A stretch of 64,000 nt of DNA from contig NZ_CP084626.1 of assembly GCF_022878925.1 (NCBI RefSeq), forward strand, positions 1,178,001 through 1,242,000, read 5' to 3'. The notes beneath the pieces were generated by a model, which searched no databases, was not told where the DNA came from, and saw only the letters and a list, made by a program, of their open reading frames with translations. The translations under genes were made by a program, and so were the position numbers. Source of the DNA: Caballeronia sp. TF1N1 (GTDB lineage: Bacteria > Pseudomonadota > Gammaproteobacteria > Burkholderiales > Burkholderiaceae). Below, piece by piece: positions 19,930 to 30,112 of this stretch (the stretch's first letter is position 1; each line of letters begins with the position of its first letter).

Positions 19930-20634
19930 ATGAACAAGGTCTATCCCAGCGCGAAGGCGGCGCTCGATGGCATCGTCAAGGACGGGCAGACATTCGCCGT
20001 CGGCGGTTTCGGGCTGTGCGGCATTCCCGAAGCGCTGATCGCGGCGTTGCGCGACTCGGGCGTGAAGGACATCACCTGCATCAGCAACAACGCGGGTGTC
20101 GACGGCTTCGGGCTCGGCCTCCTGCTCGAAACACGTCAGGTCAAGAAAATGATTTCGTCTTACGTGGGCGAAAACAAGGAATTCGAGCGGCAATATTTGG
20201 CCGGCGAACTCGAACTCGAATTCACGCCGCAAGGCACGCTCGCCGAAAAACTGCGCGCGGGCGGCGCGGGCATCCCGGCGTTCTTCACGAACACGGGCTT
20301 CGGCACCGTGATCGCGGACGGCAAGGAAACGCGTCAGTTCGGCGAAAACCATTACGTGCTCGAGCATTCGCTGACAGCGGACGTCGGTATCGTGAAGGCA
20401 TGGAAAGCCGACAAATCGGGCAATCTCATCTATCGCCGCACGGCGCGCAACTTCAATCCGATGTGCGCCATGGCCGGCAAGATCACCGTGGCCGAAGTGG
20501 AAGAGATCGTCGAAGTGGGCGAGCTCGACCCCGATCACATCCATACGCCGGGCATCTTCGTGCAGCGGCTCGTCCTGAATGCGCACCCTGAAAAGCGCAT
20601 TGAGCAACGTATCGTCCGCGCGAAAGGAGAATGA
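19930..20634 (+). CDS. scoA: 3-oxoacid CoA-transferase subunit A
   Basis: The 234-residue product begins at 19930, with GGAAGGGA upstream. It has the subunit A signatures [16 protein letters not shown] near the N-terminus and [14 protein letters not shown] near residue 55, and ends with [11 protein letters not shown]. With subunit B it moves CoA from succinyl-CoA to acetoacetate, feeding ketone bodies into central metabolism. A paralogous pair, pcaIJ, lies at 46.6-48.0 kb. The open frame continues far upstream without use. Confidence 0.94.
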   Translation: MNKVYPSAKAALDGIVKDGQTFAVGGFGLCGIPEALIAALRDSGVKDITCISNNAGVDGFGLGLLLETRQVKKMISSYVGENKEFERQYLAGELELEFTPQGTLAEKLRAGGAGIPAFFTNTGFGTVIADGKETRQFGENHYVLEHSLTADVGIVKAWKADKSGNLIYRRTARNFNPMCAMAGKITVAEVEEIVEVGELDPDHIHTPGIFVQRLVLNAHPEKRIEQRIVRAKGE

Positions 20635-20636
20635 CC

Positions 20637-21278
<642 letters not shown>

Positions 21279-21311
21279 TCGGCTTGAGTAAAGCGGCGTC
21301 TTTCGACGAGG

Positions 21312-21352
21312 AAAGGCGGGCGGGGCTGCGAGGCTTCGCCCGCTTTGTTTTT
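21312..21352 (+). terminator. Terminator-like hairpin after scoB
   Basis: AAAGGCGGGCG and CGCCCGCTTT pair with one bulged base around a 14-base loop, followed by GTTTTT. Confidence 0.6.
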
Positions 21353-21450
21353 GATCACCGTGGTCAAGGGGTCGTCCGTTCGGCCGATGTTCAGTCGGTT
21401 TCGCGCGCGGCGCTTACAATCGATTCGACATCTTCCTGCGAGGAATACCC

Positions 21451-22371
21451 ATGAGCACATCCATCGTCGTCGAAGCGCCACATCCGGCGGCCGCCGTGCC
21501 GCGCCAGCGTTTCGTGCAGTGTGCGAGCCCGGCCGGTCTGCATCGCACGGCCTACACCGAATGGGGCGATCCGGCCAATCCGCGCGTGCTGATGTGCGTG
21601 CACGGCCTGACGCGCTCGGGCCGCGACTTCGACAAGGTGGCGCAGGCGCTCGCAAACGAGTATCGCGTGGTGTGTCCGGATGTCGTCGGGCGCGGTCTGT
21701 CGGACTGGCTCGCCGACCCGCGCCATTACGGCGTGCCGCAGTACGTCGCGGACATGGTGACGCTCATCGCGCGTCTGAACGTGGAAACGGTGGACTGGTT
21801 CGGCACCTCGATGGGCGGACTCATTGGCATGGCGCTCGGCGGCTTGCCGAATACGCCGATTCGCAAGATGCTCATCAACGACGTGGGACCGCATATCGAA
21901 CCCATCGCGCTCACGCGTATCGGCGAATATCTCGGCAAGCCCACGCGCTTCGCCTCGCTCGATGAAGGCGTGCGGCACGCCGCCGCGCTTGCGGCTTCGT
22001 TTGGCAATCTCACGGACGAGGAGTGGGCAAGCATCAATACGCCGCTTTTGCACGAGAAGGGCGGCGCGTGGCGCTTCCGCTACGACCCGGACATCGCGAA
22101 GCCGTTCAAGGCGTCGACGCCCGAACAGAACGCGGCGGGTGAAGCGTACTTGTGGCATGCGCTGGCCTCGTTCAAGACGCCGGTGCTCGTCGTGAGAGGA
22201 GAGCATTCGGACTTGCTGTCACGCGAGACGGTCAAGCGAATGGTGTCGAAAGGGCAGGCGGTCACGAGCGTCGAAGTGGCGGATACCGGACACGCGCCGG
22301 CCTTCCTCGCGGCGGACCAGATCGCCACCGCGCGCGCCTTCTTTCTCGGAAATGACGCGGGCGCGGCATAA
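21451..22371 (+). CDS. Alpha/beta hydrolase
   Basis: The 306-residue protein has the hydrolase landmarks CVHGLTRSGRDFD (oxyanion), FGTSMGGLIG (nucleophile Ser near residue 123), VRGEHSDLL (acid region) and DTGHAPAF (His near residue 280). GCGAGGAA lies before the ATG. It is 59 bases upstream of RidA in the same direction. The substrate is unknown. Confidence 0.9.
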   Translation: MSTSIVVEAPHPAAAVPRQRFVQCASPAGLHRTAYTEWGDPANPRVLMCVHGLTRSGRDFDKVAQALANEYRVVCPDVVGRGLSDWLADPRHYGVPQYVADMVTLIARLNVETVDWFGTSMGGLIGMALGGLPNTPIRKMLINDVGPHIEPIALTRIGEYLGKPTRFASLDEGVRHAAALAASFGNLTDEEWASINTPLLHEKGGAWRFRYDPDIAKPFKASTPEQNAAGEAYLWHALASFKTPVLVVRGEHSDLLSRETVKRMVSKGQAVTSVEVADTGHAPAFLAADQIATARAFFLGNDAGAA

Positions 22372-22430
22372 TATCGGGCTGAGCGCCTGGCGCTTTATCC
22401 CAATTTGCATCTCATCGAACAGGAACGCAT

Positions 22431-22781
22431 ATGGCAGTTACTCGTCATCACGTCGGCGCACGGCTTTCGGAAATCGCCATCCACAACGGCACCGTGTATC
22501 TCGCGGGCCAGATCGCCGAGGACACCGACCAGGACATCACCGGCCAGACGCGCGAAGTGCTCGGCCATATCGACCGTCTGCTCGAAGAAGCGAACAGCGA
22601 CAAGTCGCATCTGTTGTCGGTGCAAATCTACGTCTCCGACATGGTGCACTTCGCCGCGATGAACGCCGTGTGGGACTCGTGGGTCGCCGCGGGCAACACG
22701 CCGCCGCGCGCTACCGTCGAAGCGAAGCTCGCGAACCCCGCGTGCCTGGTGGAAGTCGTCGTCGTGGCGGCGCAGCGCTAA
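22431..22781 (+). CDS. RidA family enamine/imine deaminase-like protein
   Basis: The 116-residue protein is a YjgF/YER057c/UK114 member, with the GTVYLAGQIAEDT core, PPRATVEAKLANPACLVEV and the conserved Arg in PPRAT that binds the carboxylate of the imine. RidA hydrolyses reactive enamines and imines from amino acid metabolism. It lies 30 bases upstream of relA in the same direction and could share its transcript. Confidence 0.93.
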   Translation: MAVTRHHVGARLSEIAIHNGTVYLAGQIAEDTDQDITGQTREVLGHIDRLLEEANSDKSHLLSVQIYVSDMVHFAAMNAVWDSWVAAGNTPPRATVEAKLANPACLVEVVVVAAQR

Positions 22782-22811
22782 GCAGGTTCGCCGAAGAGCA
22801 GTCATTCGCGC

Positions 22812-25034
22812 ATGACCGAGTCCGCCGTTATCGCCGACACCTTGCCGGAGCCATCCATCGACGATGCGCTCGCGTTCATCCGCGAGCACGCGAAGGATGC
22901 GCGCGTCTCGACGGGCGAACTGCTCACCGAGCACGCGGAAGGCACGGCGCGCATCATGCAGACGCTCAACGTCGACGCTCACGCGATCGCCGCTGCGGCG
23001 CTCTTCGTATTGACGCCGCATCTGGACGACCCGGAGAAGGTCATCGAGGAGCGCTTCGGCGCGGAAGTGCAGCGGCTCGTCGGCGATGTGCGCAAGCTCT
23101 TGCGTCTCGGCTCCGTCAGTTCGCGCGCCACGCTCGCGGACTTGCCCGAGAACACGCGCGACGCACAGGCCGCGCGGCGCGCGCAAGTCGAATCATTGCG
23201 CAAGATGTTGCTTGCTTTCGCGCAGGATATTCGCGTGGTGCTGATTCGCCTCGCGTCGCGCCTGCAAACCTTGCGCTATCACGCGGCCAACAAGATCGAT
23301 CCCTCGCCCGATGTGCCGCGCCAGACCATGGAAATCTACGCGCCGCTCGCGAACCGTCTCGGCATCTGGCAACTCAAGTGGGAGCTCGAAGACCTGTCGT
23401 TCCGCTTCGAGGACCCGGTCACGTACAAGCGCATCGCGAAGTTGCTCGACGAGAAGCGCGTGGAGCGCCAGTCCTATGTCACGGACGCCATCGCGCGGCT
23501 GCAGACTGAACTCGATACCGCGCAGATCAAGGCCGAAGTCAGCGGCCGGCCAAAGCACATCTACAGCATCTGGAAGAAGATGCGCGGCAAGCATCTCGAT
23601 TTCTCCGAACTGAACGATGTGCGCGCGTTTCGCGTGATCGTCGGGGACATCAAGGACTGCTATACCGTGCTCGGCATCGTGCACAACTTGTGGCAACCGG
23701 TGCCGCGCGAGTTCGACGACTACATCTCGCGGCCCAAGCCGAATGGCTACAAGTCGCTGCATACGGTCGTGATCGGCGACGACGGGCGCGCGTTCGAAGT
23801 GCAGATCCGTACCTACGAGATGCATCAGTTCGCCGAGTATGGCGTGGCGGCGCACTGGCGCTACAAGGAAGCGGGCACGCGCGGCTACGCGGGCCAGGTC
23901 ACGGCAAGCGAGAAGTACGACGAAAAAATCGCCTTTCTGCGCCAGTTGCTTGCCTGGAAGGACGATGTCGAAGGCGAGCAGCCCGGTTGGCAGCAGTTGC
24001 GCGACGCCACGCTCGACGACGACCACATCTATGTGCTGACGCCCCAGGCGCGCGTGATCGCGTTGCCGCACGGCGCGACAGCGGTCGACTTCGCGTATCA
24101 CCTGCATAGCGAGCTTGGGCATCGCTGTCGCGGCGCACGTGTCGATGGCGTCATGGTGCCGCTCAACACGCCGCTGCAGAACGGGCAGACGATCGAGATC
24201 GTCGCGGTGAAGGAGGGCGGCCCGTCGCGCGACTGGCTCAATCCGCAGCTCGGCTATCTGCACAGCCCGCGCGCGCGGCAGAAGGTGCGCGCGTGGTTCA
24301 ACACGATCGATGCGGCGGAGAACATCGCGGAAGGTCGCGCGATCGTCGAAAAGACGCTGCAGCGCGAAGGGAAGACCTCGGTCAATCTCGATCAGCTCGC
24401 GAGCAAGCTCGGCTTCAAGGCGCCCGAGGATCTCTACTCGGTCGTCGGCAAGGACGAATTCAGCCTGCGCAATATCGAACAGGCCTTGAGCGATACGCCG
24501 CCCCCCGAGCCCGAACTCGAAACGCCCGAGCAGTTCGAAAAGCGCAGCAGCGGACAGAGCGTGGCGCTCGGGGCGTCGACGGGCGTGCTGGTCGTCGGCG
24601 TCGATGCGCTGCTCACGCAGCTCGCGCGTTGCTGCCGCCCGGCGCCGCCGGACCCTATCGCGGGGTTCGTCACGCGCGGCAAGGGCATGTCCATTCATCG
24701 GTCCGATTGCGCAACGTTCCAGCGCATGGCGCAGCGTTCGCCCGAGCGCGTGCTGCATACGACGTGGTCGGCGCAGGTGATGAACGGGCGCGGGTCGTCG
24801 GTGTATCCGGTGGATTTGTCGGTCGAGTCGGCGGATCGGCAGGGACTGTTGCGCGACATCACTGAAGTCTTCGCGCGCGAGAAGATCAACGTGATAGGCG
24901 TGAAGACGCAAAGCCGGCGCAACGTGGCCTACATGCAGTTCACCGTGGAAGTGTCCAACGCGATGCAGATTCAACGCGCGTGCACCTTGCTCGGGGAAGT
25001 CGTGGGCGTGATCCGCGCGGCGCGCCGAGCCTGA
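22812..25034 (+). CDS. relA: (p)ppGpp synthetase RelA
   Basis: The 740-residue protein has an N-terminal HD-like region, the RelA/SpoT synthetase domain (about 230-350, with RPKHIYSIWKKM and RPKPNGYKSLHT), a TGS domain (about 400-460) and a C-terminal ACT domain. In the HD region, where an active hydrolase has an HD pair followed by ED, the sequence is VLTPHLDD, so the hydrolase is probably dead. This marks a stringent-response RelA that makes (p)ppGpp on ribosomes stalled by uncharged tRNA. A tRNA-Val follows 124 bases downstream. Confidence 0.95.
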   Translation: MTESAVIADTLPEPSIDDALAFIREHAKDARVSTGELLTEHAEGTARIMQTLNVDAHAIAAAALFVLTPHLDDPEKVIEERFGAEVQRLVGDVRKLLRLGSVSSRATLADLPENTRDAQAARRAQVESLRKMLLAFAQDIRVVLIRLASRLQTLRYHAANKIDPSPDVPRQTMEIYAPLANRLGIWQLKWELEDLSFRFEDPVTYKRIAKLLDEKRVERQSYVTDAIARLQTELDTAQIKAEVSGRPKHIYSIWKKMRGKHLDFSELNDVRAFRVIVGDIKDCYTVLGIVHNLWQPVPREFDDYISRPKPNGYKSLHTVVIGDDGRAFEVQIRTYEMHQFAEYGVAAHWRYKEAGTRGYAGQVTASEKYDEKIAFLRQLLAWKDDVEGEQPGWQQLRDATLDDDHIYVLTPQARVIALPHGATAVDFAYHLHSELGHRCRGARVDGVMVPLNTPLQNGQTIEIVAVKEGGPSRDWLNPQLGYLHSPRARQKVRAWFNTIDAAENIAEGRAIVEKTLQREGKTSVNLDQLASKLGFKAPEDLYSVVGKDEFSLRNIEQALSDTPPPEPELETPEQFEKRSSGQSVALGASTGVLVVGVDALLTQLARCCRPAPPDPIAGFVTRGKGMSIHRSDCATFQRMAQRSPERVLHTTWSAQVMNGRGSSVYPVDLSVESADRQGLLRDITEVFAREKINVIGVKTQSRRNVAYMQFTVEVSNAMQIQRACTLLGEVVGVIRAARRA

Positions 25035-25158
25035 ACGCAAGCTACGGCCGGGAGCGTCACTGCGCGAAAAGTTGAACGGATCGACGAATAATTTTTCGAT
25101 TCATCGCACAGATGCACTTGCCAAAAATCGAAACGCTCCATATAATCTCACTTCTTTC

Positions 25159-25235
25159 AGGCTCGTAGCTCAGCTGGTTAGAGCACCACCTTGACATGGT
25201 GGGGGTCGTTGGTTCGAGTCCAATCGAGCCTACCA
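25159..25235 (+). tRNA. tRNA-Val (GAC)
   Basis: The 77-nt cloverleaf has the acceptor stem AGGCTCG/CGAGCCT, a D arm with AGCTGGTTAGAGC, the anticodon stem CACCT.../...GGTG with GAC in the loop, the T arm GGTTCGAGTCC and an encoded CCA end. Confidence 0.96.
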
Positions 25236-25404
25236 ACGAAAACGAAGCCTCGGTCCGCCGAGTCTTCAATCCGCAAGAAGCGCATTGCGCACAAGGCGAA
25301 AAAATATGGCACGTCGAACGTTGACCGAAACAACTTCGGAGCGACGCTAGTCGAGGACCTAATTCGCCTTCTGCCAATCTGTTTGCGGTATGTGTGAAAA
25401 GTGA

Positions 25405-25439
25405 ATGCGGCCCCTCGATAGCGGGGCCGCATTTTTTTT
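25405..25439 (+). terminator. Rho-independent terminator between tRNA-Val and thrS
   Basis: ATGCGGCCCC and GGGGCCGCAT form a 10-bp GC-rich stem, followed by a run of eight T residues. Confidence 0.92.
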
Positions 25440-25519
25440 GTCTCTCGGGTTTTGCACGGTATCGAGCGGCATGTTTTAGTCGAACTCGCCTGGCGTGAGC
25501 TGGCGTCTTGGAGAACGAA

Positions 25520-27427
25520 ATGGTTTCGGTACGTTTGCCTGATGGGTCGGTCCGTCAATACGACCACCCGGTGACCGTCGCGGAAGTCGCGGCATCGATC
25601 GGCGCGGGTCTCGCCAAGGCCGCGCTTGCCGGCAAGCTCAACGGCGAGCTCGTCGACACGTCGTTTGTCATCGACCAGGATTCGTCGCTCGCCATCGTCA
25701 CGGACAAAGACCCGGAAGGCGTCGATGTCGTTCGTCACTCTGCCGCGCACTTGCTGGCCTACGCGGTCAAGGACTTGTTCCCCGAGGCGCAGGTGACCAT
25801 CGGACCGGTCATCGACAACGGCTTCTATTACGACTTCGCGTACAGCCGTCCCTTCACGCCCGAAGACCTCGAGAAGATCGAAAAGCGCATGCAGGACCTC
25901 GTCAAGAAAGACGAGCCCGTGTCGCGGCGCGTGGTGTCGCGCGACGAAGCGGTCGAGTACTTCAAGAGCATCGGCGAGAAGTACAAGGCGGAGATCATCG
26001 AATCGATCCCGGCTTCGGACGAAATCAAGCTCTATTCGCACGGCGGTTTCACCGACCTGTGCCGTGGTCCGCACGTGCCGTCCACCGGCAAGCTGAAGGT
26101 TTTCAAGCTCATGAAGGTCGCGGGCGCGTACTGGCGCGGCGACTCGAAGAACGAGCAGTTGCAGCGCATCTACGGCACCGCCTGGACCAAGAAGGAAGAC
26201 CAGGAAGCGTATCTCCACATGCTCGAAGAAGCCGAGAAGCGCGATCACCGCAAGCTCGGCAAGCAGCTCGACCTGTTCCATTTGCAGGACGAAGCGCCGG
26301 GCATGGTGTTCTGGCATCCGAAGGGCTGGTCGCTGTGGCAGCAGGTCGAGCAGTACATGCGCCGTCGGATCAATGAGGCCGGCTATCTCGAGATCAAGAC
26401 CCCGATGGTCATGGACCGCTCGCTGTGGGAAGCGTCCGGCCATTGGCAGAACTATCGCGAGAACATGTTCACGACCGAGTCCGAGAAGCGCGACTACGCC
26501 ATCAAGCCGATGAACTGCCCGGGCCACGTGCAGGTGTTCAATCACGGGCTGAGGTCGTATCGCGATCTGCCGCTGCGCTACGCGGAGTTCGGATCGTGCC
26601 ATCGCAACGAGCCGTCGGGCGCGTTGCATGGTCTCATGCGCGTGCGCGGTTTCGTTCAGGACGACGCGCACATCTTCTGCACGGAAGATCAGTTCATCGC
26701 CGAATCGATCGCGTTCAATACGCTCGCGATGAGCGTGTACAAGGACTTCGGCTTCGATCACATCGACATCAAGTTGTCGCTGCGTCCGGAGCAGCGCGCC
26801 GGTACCGACGAAACCTGGGATCGCGCGGAGCAAGGCCTGCGTGACGCGCTGACCGCGTGCGGCCTGCAGTGGCAGGAACTCGCGGGCGAGGGCGCGTTTT
26901 ATGGTCCGAAGATCGAGTACCACATCAAGGACGCGCTCGGCCGGTCCTGGCAATGCGGCACGCTGCAGCTCGACATGGTGTTGCCGGAGCGTCTCGGCGC
27001 GGAGTACGTCGGCGAGGACAACAGCCGCCGCCGTCCGGTCATGCTTCACCGCGCGATCGTCGGGTCGATGGAGCGTTTCCTCGGCATCCTGATCGAGCAC
27101 CATGCCGGTGCAATGCCGCCGTGGCTCGCGCCTGTGCAGGCAGTCGTGCTGAATATTGCCGAAAGTCAGGCCGAATATGCGGCTTCTCTGGCCCAATCGT
27201 TGCAAAAACAAGGGCTTAGAGTTGAGAGCGATTTGCGCAATGAGAAGATTAGCTATAAAATACGCGAGCACACGCTGCAAAAGGTTCCGTATTTGCTGGT
27301 CGTCGGAGACAAAGAGCGTGATGCACAAACCGTAGCCGTGCGTGCTCGTGGCGGTGTCGATCTGGGCGTGATGCCGGTCGACGCATTCCTCGAACGTCTG
27401 CAGCAGGAAGTGCGGGCGTTCAAGTAA
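25520..27427 (+). CDS. thrS: Threonine-tRNA ligase
   Basis: The start at 25520 ([10 protein letters not shown]) has GGAG 8 bases upstream and gives the family length of 635. A TGS domain (about 1-60) is followed by the editing domain with the [11 protein letters not shown]-x3-H pair, the class II catalytic core (about 240-530) with its [18 protein letters not shown] motif 2, and the anticodon-binding domain. It charges tRNA-Thr and clears Ser-tRNA. It heads the operon thrS-infC-rpmI-rplT. Confidence 0.97.
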   Translation: MVSVRLPDGSVRQYDHPVTVAEVAASIGAGLAKAALAGKLNGELVDTSFVIDQDSSLAIVTDKDPEGVDVVRHSAAHLLAYAVKDLFPEAQVTIGPVIDNGFYYDFAYSRPFTPEDLEKIEKRMQDLVKKDEPVSRRVVSRDEAVEYFKSIGEKYKAEIIESIPASDEIKLYSHGGFTDLCRGPHVPSTGKLKVFKLMKVAGAYWRGDSKNEQLQRIYGTAWTKKEDQEAYLHMLEEAEKRDHRKLGKQLDLFHLQDEAPGMVFWHPKGWSLWQQVEQYMRRRINEAGYLEIKTPMVMDRSLWEASGHWQNYRENMFTTESEKRDYAIKPMNCPGHVQVFNHGLRSYRDLPLRYAEFGSCHRNEPSGALHGLMRVRGFVQDDAHIFCTEDQFIAESIAFNTLAMSVYKDFGFDHIDIKLSLRPEQRAGTDETWDRAEQGLRDALTACGLQWQELAGEGAFYGPKIEYHIKDALGRSWQCGTLQLDMVLPERLGAEYVGEDNSRRRPVMLHRAIVGSMERFLGILIEHHAGAMPPWLAPVQAVVLNIAESQAEYAASLAQSLQKQGLRVESDLRNEKISYKIREHTLQKVPYLLVVGDKERDAQTVAVRARGGVDLGVMPVDAFLERLQQEVRAFK

Positions 27428-27474
27428 GTCACTCGCAGCGCGGCTAGTCTTTTTATTTTTAGAGGAAACGTAAC

Positions 27475-28002
27475 ATCGCTACTGATAAGTCGTCACATCG
27501 CATCAACGGTGAAATCACTGCGCCGGAAGTGCGCTTGGTCGGAGTGGACAACGAGCCGCTCGGAATCGTGAAACTGGCCGAGGCTTTCCGTCAATCGGAA
27601 CAGCTCGACGTGGATCTGGTCGAAATCGCGCCGCAGGCTTCACCGCCTGTCTGCCGTTTGATGGATTACGGCAAGTTCAAGTACTCGGAAGCGAAGAAGC
27701 AGCACGAGGCGAAGCTTAAGCAGAAGATCGTGCAGGTGAAGGAAGTCAAATTCCGCCCCGGCACGGACGACGGTGATTACAACGTCAAGCTGCGTAACCT
27801 CACGCGCTTCCTCGAAGACGGCGACAAGACGAAAATCACGTTGCGTTTCCGCGGTCGGGAAATGGCGCACCAGGAAATCGGCATGCGCATGCTCGAACGT
27901 CTGAAGACGGATCTGGACGAATACGGCCAGGTCGAGCAAATGCCGAAGATGGAAGGGCGTCAGATGATCATGGTGCTTGCCCCGAAGAAAAAGGGTAAGT
28001 AA
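27475..28002 (+). CDS. infC: Translation initiation factor IF-3 (ATC start)
   Basis: Family alignment needs residues upstream of the first usual start (GTG at 27529): the frame reads back through [18 protein letters not shown], the conserved IF-3 N-terminus. The only start with a ribosome site (AGAGGAAA, 7 bases upstream) is ATC at 27475-27477. This gives 175 residues, close to E. coli IF-3 (180). E. coli infC starts at AUU, and IF-3 represses itself by rejecting such codons; the same control is inferred here. No other start fits. Confidence 0.93.
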   Translation: MATDKSSHRINGEITAPEVRLVGVDNEPLGIVKLAEAFRQSEQLDVDLVEIAPQASPPVCRLMDYGKFKYSEAKKQHEAKLKQKIVQVKEVKFRPGTDDGDYNVKLRNLTRFLEDGDKTKITLRFRGREMAHQEIGMRMLERLKTDLDEYGQVEQMPKMEGRQMIMVLAPKKKGK

Positions 28003-28074
28003 CGAGCGTCGTAAAGCGTTGGATCGCGCGCCGTTGAAAAGCGTGAGCGCGGCATCGCAAGTGGTTTCAGGGCT

Positions 28075-28094
28075 GGCGTCACTTTGGTGACGCC
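28075..28094 (+). promoter_or_regulatory. Perfect hairpin in the infC-rpmI leader
   Basis: GGCGTCAC-TTTG-GTGACGCC forms an 8-bp perfect stem in the 229-base gap between infC and rpmI. No T run follows, so it is not a normal terminator. In other bacteria L20 represses rpmI-rplT by binding leader RNA; a role here is inferred from position. Confidence 0.45.
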
Positions 28095-28231
28095 GCTCAT
28101 GAAAAGCGGTAGCCACAAAAGGCTGTCCGCACATAAGTGGAGCGTGGGTTTCGAAGGGCGGCAAGGGGTCCGATGTTTGTTTGACGGATCATCCGCACAC
28201 CCATGACCATCTAATAAACTGGAGTAGTTTC

Positions 28232-28429
28232 ATGCCGAAGATGAAGACCAAGAAGAGTGCTGCAAAGCGCTTCGTGGTGCGTCCGGGCGGTACCGTCAAG
28301 CGCGGTCAGGCCTTCAAGCGCCACATTCTTACCAAGAAAACCACCAAGAACAAACGCCATTTGCGTGGCACGACGGCCGTTCATGAGTCAAATCTGAACT
28401 CCGTCCGCGCAATGTTGCCGTTCGCTTAA
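28232..28429 (+). CDS. rpmI: 50S ribosomal protein L35
   Basis: The ATG at 28232, with CTGGAG upstream, gives the normal 65 residues, beginning [14 protein letters not shown], the L35 signature, and ending in LPFA. It is basic and sits between infC and rplT as in most bacteria. The frame is open further upstream without a ribosome site. Confidence 0.97.
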   Translation: MPKMKTKKSAAKRFVVRPGGTVKRGQAFKRHILTKKTTKNKRHLRGTTAVHESNLNSVRAMLPFA

Positions 28430-28458
28430 CCCTTAACCGACACTCATAGGAGCGCAAC

Positions 28459-28818
28459 ATGCCTCGAGTAAAACGTGGGGTTACCGCACGGGCCCGTCAC
28501 AAGAAGATCATCCGTCTGGCCAAGGGTTACCGCGGCCGTCGCAATAACGTCTATCGCATCGCCAAGCAAGCGGTCATGCGCGCAGGGCAATACGCCTATC
28601 GCGATCGCCGCAACAAGAAGCGTGTGTTCCGCGCATTGTGGATCACGCGTATCAACGCGGCGGTGCGTCAGCACGACATGACGTACAGCGTGTTCATCAA
28701 CGGCCTGAAGAAGGCTTCGATCGAACTCGACCGTAAGGTGCTGGCCGACATGGCTGTGTTCGACAAGGCTGCTTTTGCTGCGATCGTGAATCAGGTGAAA
28801 GCCGCCGTTGCAGCCTAA
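28459..28818 (+). CDS. rplT: 50S ribosomal protein L20
   Basis: The 119-residue protein begins [17 protein letters not shown] and has the [14 protein letters not shown] C-terminus of L20. It binds 23S rRNA early in 50S assembly and can repress its own operon. It ends the thrS-rplT transcript at a strong terminator. Confidence 0.97.
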   Translation: MPRVKRGVTARARHKKIIRLAKGYRGRRNNVYRIAKQAVMRAGQYAYRDRRNKKRVFRALWITRINAAVRQHDMTYSVFINGLKKASIELDRKVLADMAVFDKAAFAAIVNQVKAAVAA

Positions 28819-28886
28819 TTGCGAAATTAGTACTGCGTGGTTCGCCTGAGCGTCGTCCGGTTGTTCAGGGTGGCGCGAAGGTAGAA

Positions 28887-28914
28887 AACGGGGCTCTCAC
28901 CGAGCCCCGTTTTT
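28887..28914 (+). terminator. Rho-independent terminator after rplT
   Basis: AACGGGGCTC and GAGCCCCGTT pair over 10 bp around a short loop, followed by T residues. Confidence 0.92.
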
Positions 28915-29020
28915 GTTGGTCGGACGGTTTTGCTTATCGCATGTGAGGCGTACGAACCAATCGTGCGCATAAGCCAAACCGTAATTCAGTTAGAACTTCG
29001 ACGTTGAAAAGATGGGATCA

Positions 29021-30034
29021 ATGGATCTGGACCAGATTGTCGCCGACGCAAAAAGCGCCTTTGAAGAAGCCTCCGACGCCGCCGCGCTCGAAAACGCGAA
29101 GGCCCGCTTTCTCGGCAAATCCGGCGCGCTGACCGAACTGCTGAAGGGTCTCGGCAAGCTCGATCCGGAGGCGAAGAAGACCGAAGGCGCGCGGATCAAC
29201 GTGGCCAAGCAGCAAGTCGAAGCGGCGCTCAACGCGCGTCGTCAGGCGCTGGCCGACGCGCTCCTCAACCAGCGACTCGCTGCCGAAGCTATCGACGTTA
29301 CCTTGCCCGGACGCGGCGCGAGCACGGGCACGTTGCATCCGGTCATGCGCACGTGGGAGCGCGTGGAGCGCATCTTCGGCACGATCGGCTTCGATGTCGC
29401 GGACGGTCCCGAGATCGAAACCGACTGGTACAACTTCACGGCGCTCAATAGCCCTGAGAACCATCCGGCGCGCTCGATGCAGGACACCTTCTACGTCGAC
29501 GGTAAAGATGCCGAAGGCCGTCCGCTGTTGCTGCGCACGCACACGAGCCCGATGCAAGTGCGCTACGCGCGCATGAACAAGCCGCCGATCAAGGTGATCG
29601 TGCCGGGCCGCACGTATCGCGTGGACAGCGACGCCACGCATTCGCCCATGTTCAACCAGGTCGAAGGCCTGTGGATCGAAGAGAACATCAGTTTTGCGGA
29701 CCTGAAGGGCGTCTATACCGATTTCCTCAAGAAGTTTTTCGAGCGCGACGACATTCTCGTGCGTTTCCGCCCGTCGTATTTTCCGTTCACGGAGCCGTCG
29801 GCCGAGATCGACATGATGTTCGAACACGGCAAGAACGCGGGCAAGTGGCTGGAAATCTCCGGCTCGGGTCAAGTACATCCGACCGTCATCCGCAACATGG
29901 GGCTCGACCCGGAGCGCTATATCGGTTTTGCGTTCGGTAGCGGCCTCGAGCGTCTCGCCATGCTGCGTTACGGCGTGCAGGACTTGCGTCTGTTCTTCGA
30001 GAACGACCTGCGTTTTCTGCGCCAGTTCGCTTAA
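29021..30034 (+). CDS. pheS: Phenylalanine-tRNA ligase alpha subunit
   Basis: The start at 29021 ([11 protein letters not shown]) gives 337 residues. An N-terminal coiled coil (about 1-85) binds tRNA; the class II core has [14 protein letters not shown], the motif 2 block [17 protein letters not shown] and motif 3 [14 protein letters not shown]. With PheT it forms the (alpha-beta)2 enzyme. An ATG three codons earlier is possible but less like the family. Confidence 0.97.
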   Translation: MDLDQIVADAKSAFEEASDAAALENAKARFLGKSGALTELLKGLGKLDPEAKKTEGARINVAKQQVEAALNARRQALADALLNQRLAAEAIDVTLPGRGASTGTLHPVMRTWERVERIFGTIGFDVADGPEIETDWYNFTALNSPENHPARSMQDTFYVDGKDAEGRPLLLRTHTSPMQVRYARMNKPPIKVIVPGRTYRVDSDATHSPMFNQVEGLWIEENISFADLKGVYTDFLKKFFERDDILVRFRPSYFPFTEPSAEIDMMFEHGKNAGKWLEISGSGQVHPTVIRNMGLDPERYIGFAFGSGLERLAMLRYGVQDLRLFFENDLRFLRQFA

Positions 30035-30112
30035 ACGCCGCACGGCCCGCGGAGCCCGGTTTGGCAACAGCAACCGGGCGAGAGACACCACCTCATTCGA
30101 ACGTAGACACAC

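Noticed and set aside
22812..23200. Reading the relA product as a bifunctional SpoT.
   Set aside because: The HD region lacks the hydrolase residues (VLTPHLDD), so a synthetase-only RelA fits better.
25178..27328. A 716-codon open frame on the minus strand across thrS and tRNA-Val.
   Set aside because: Antisense shadow of thrS; it also runs through a tRNA and a terminator.
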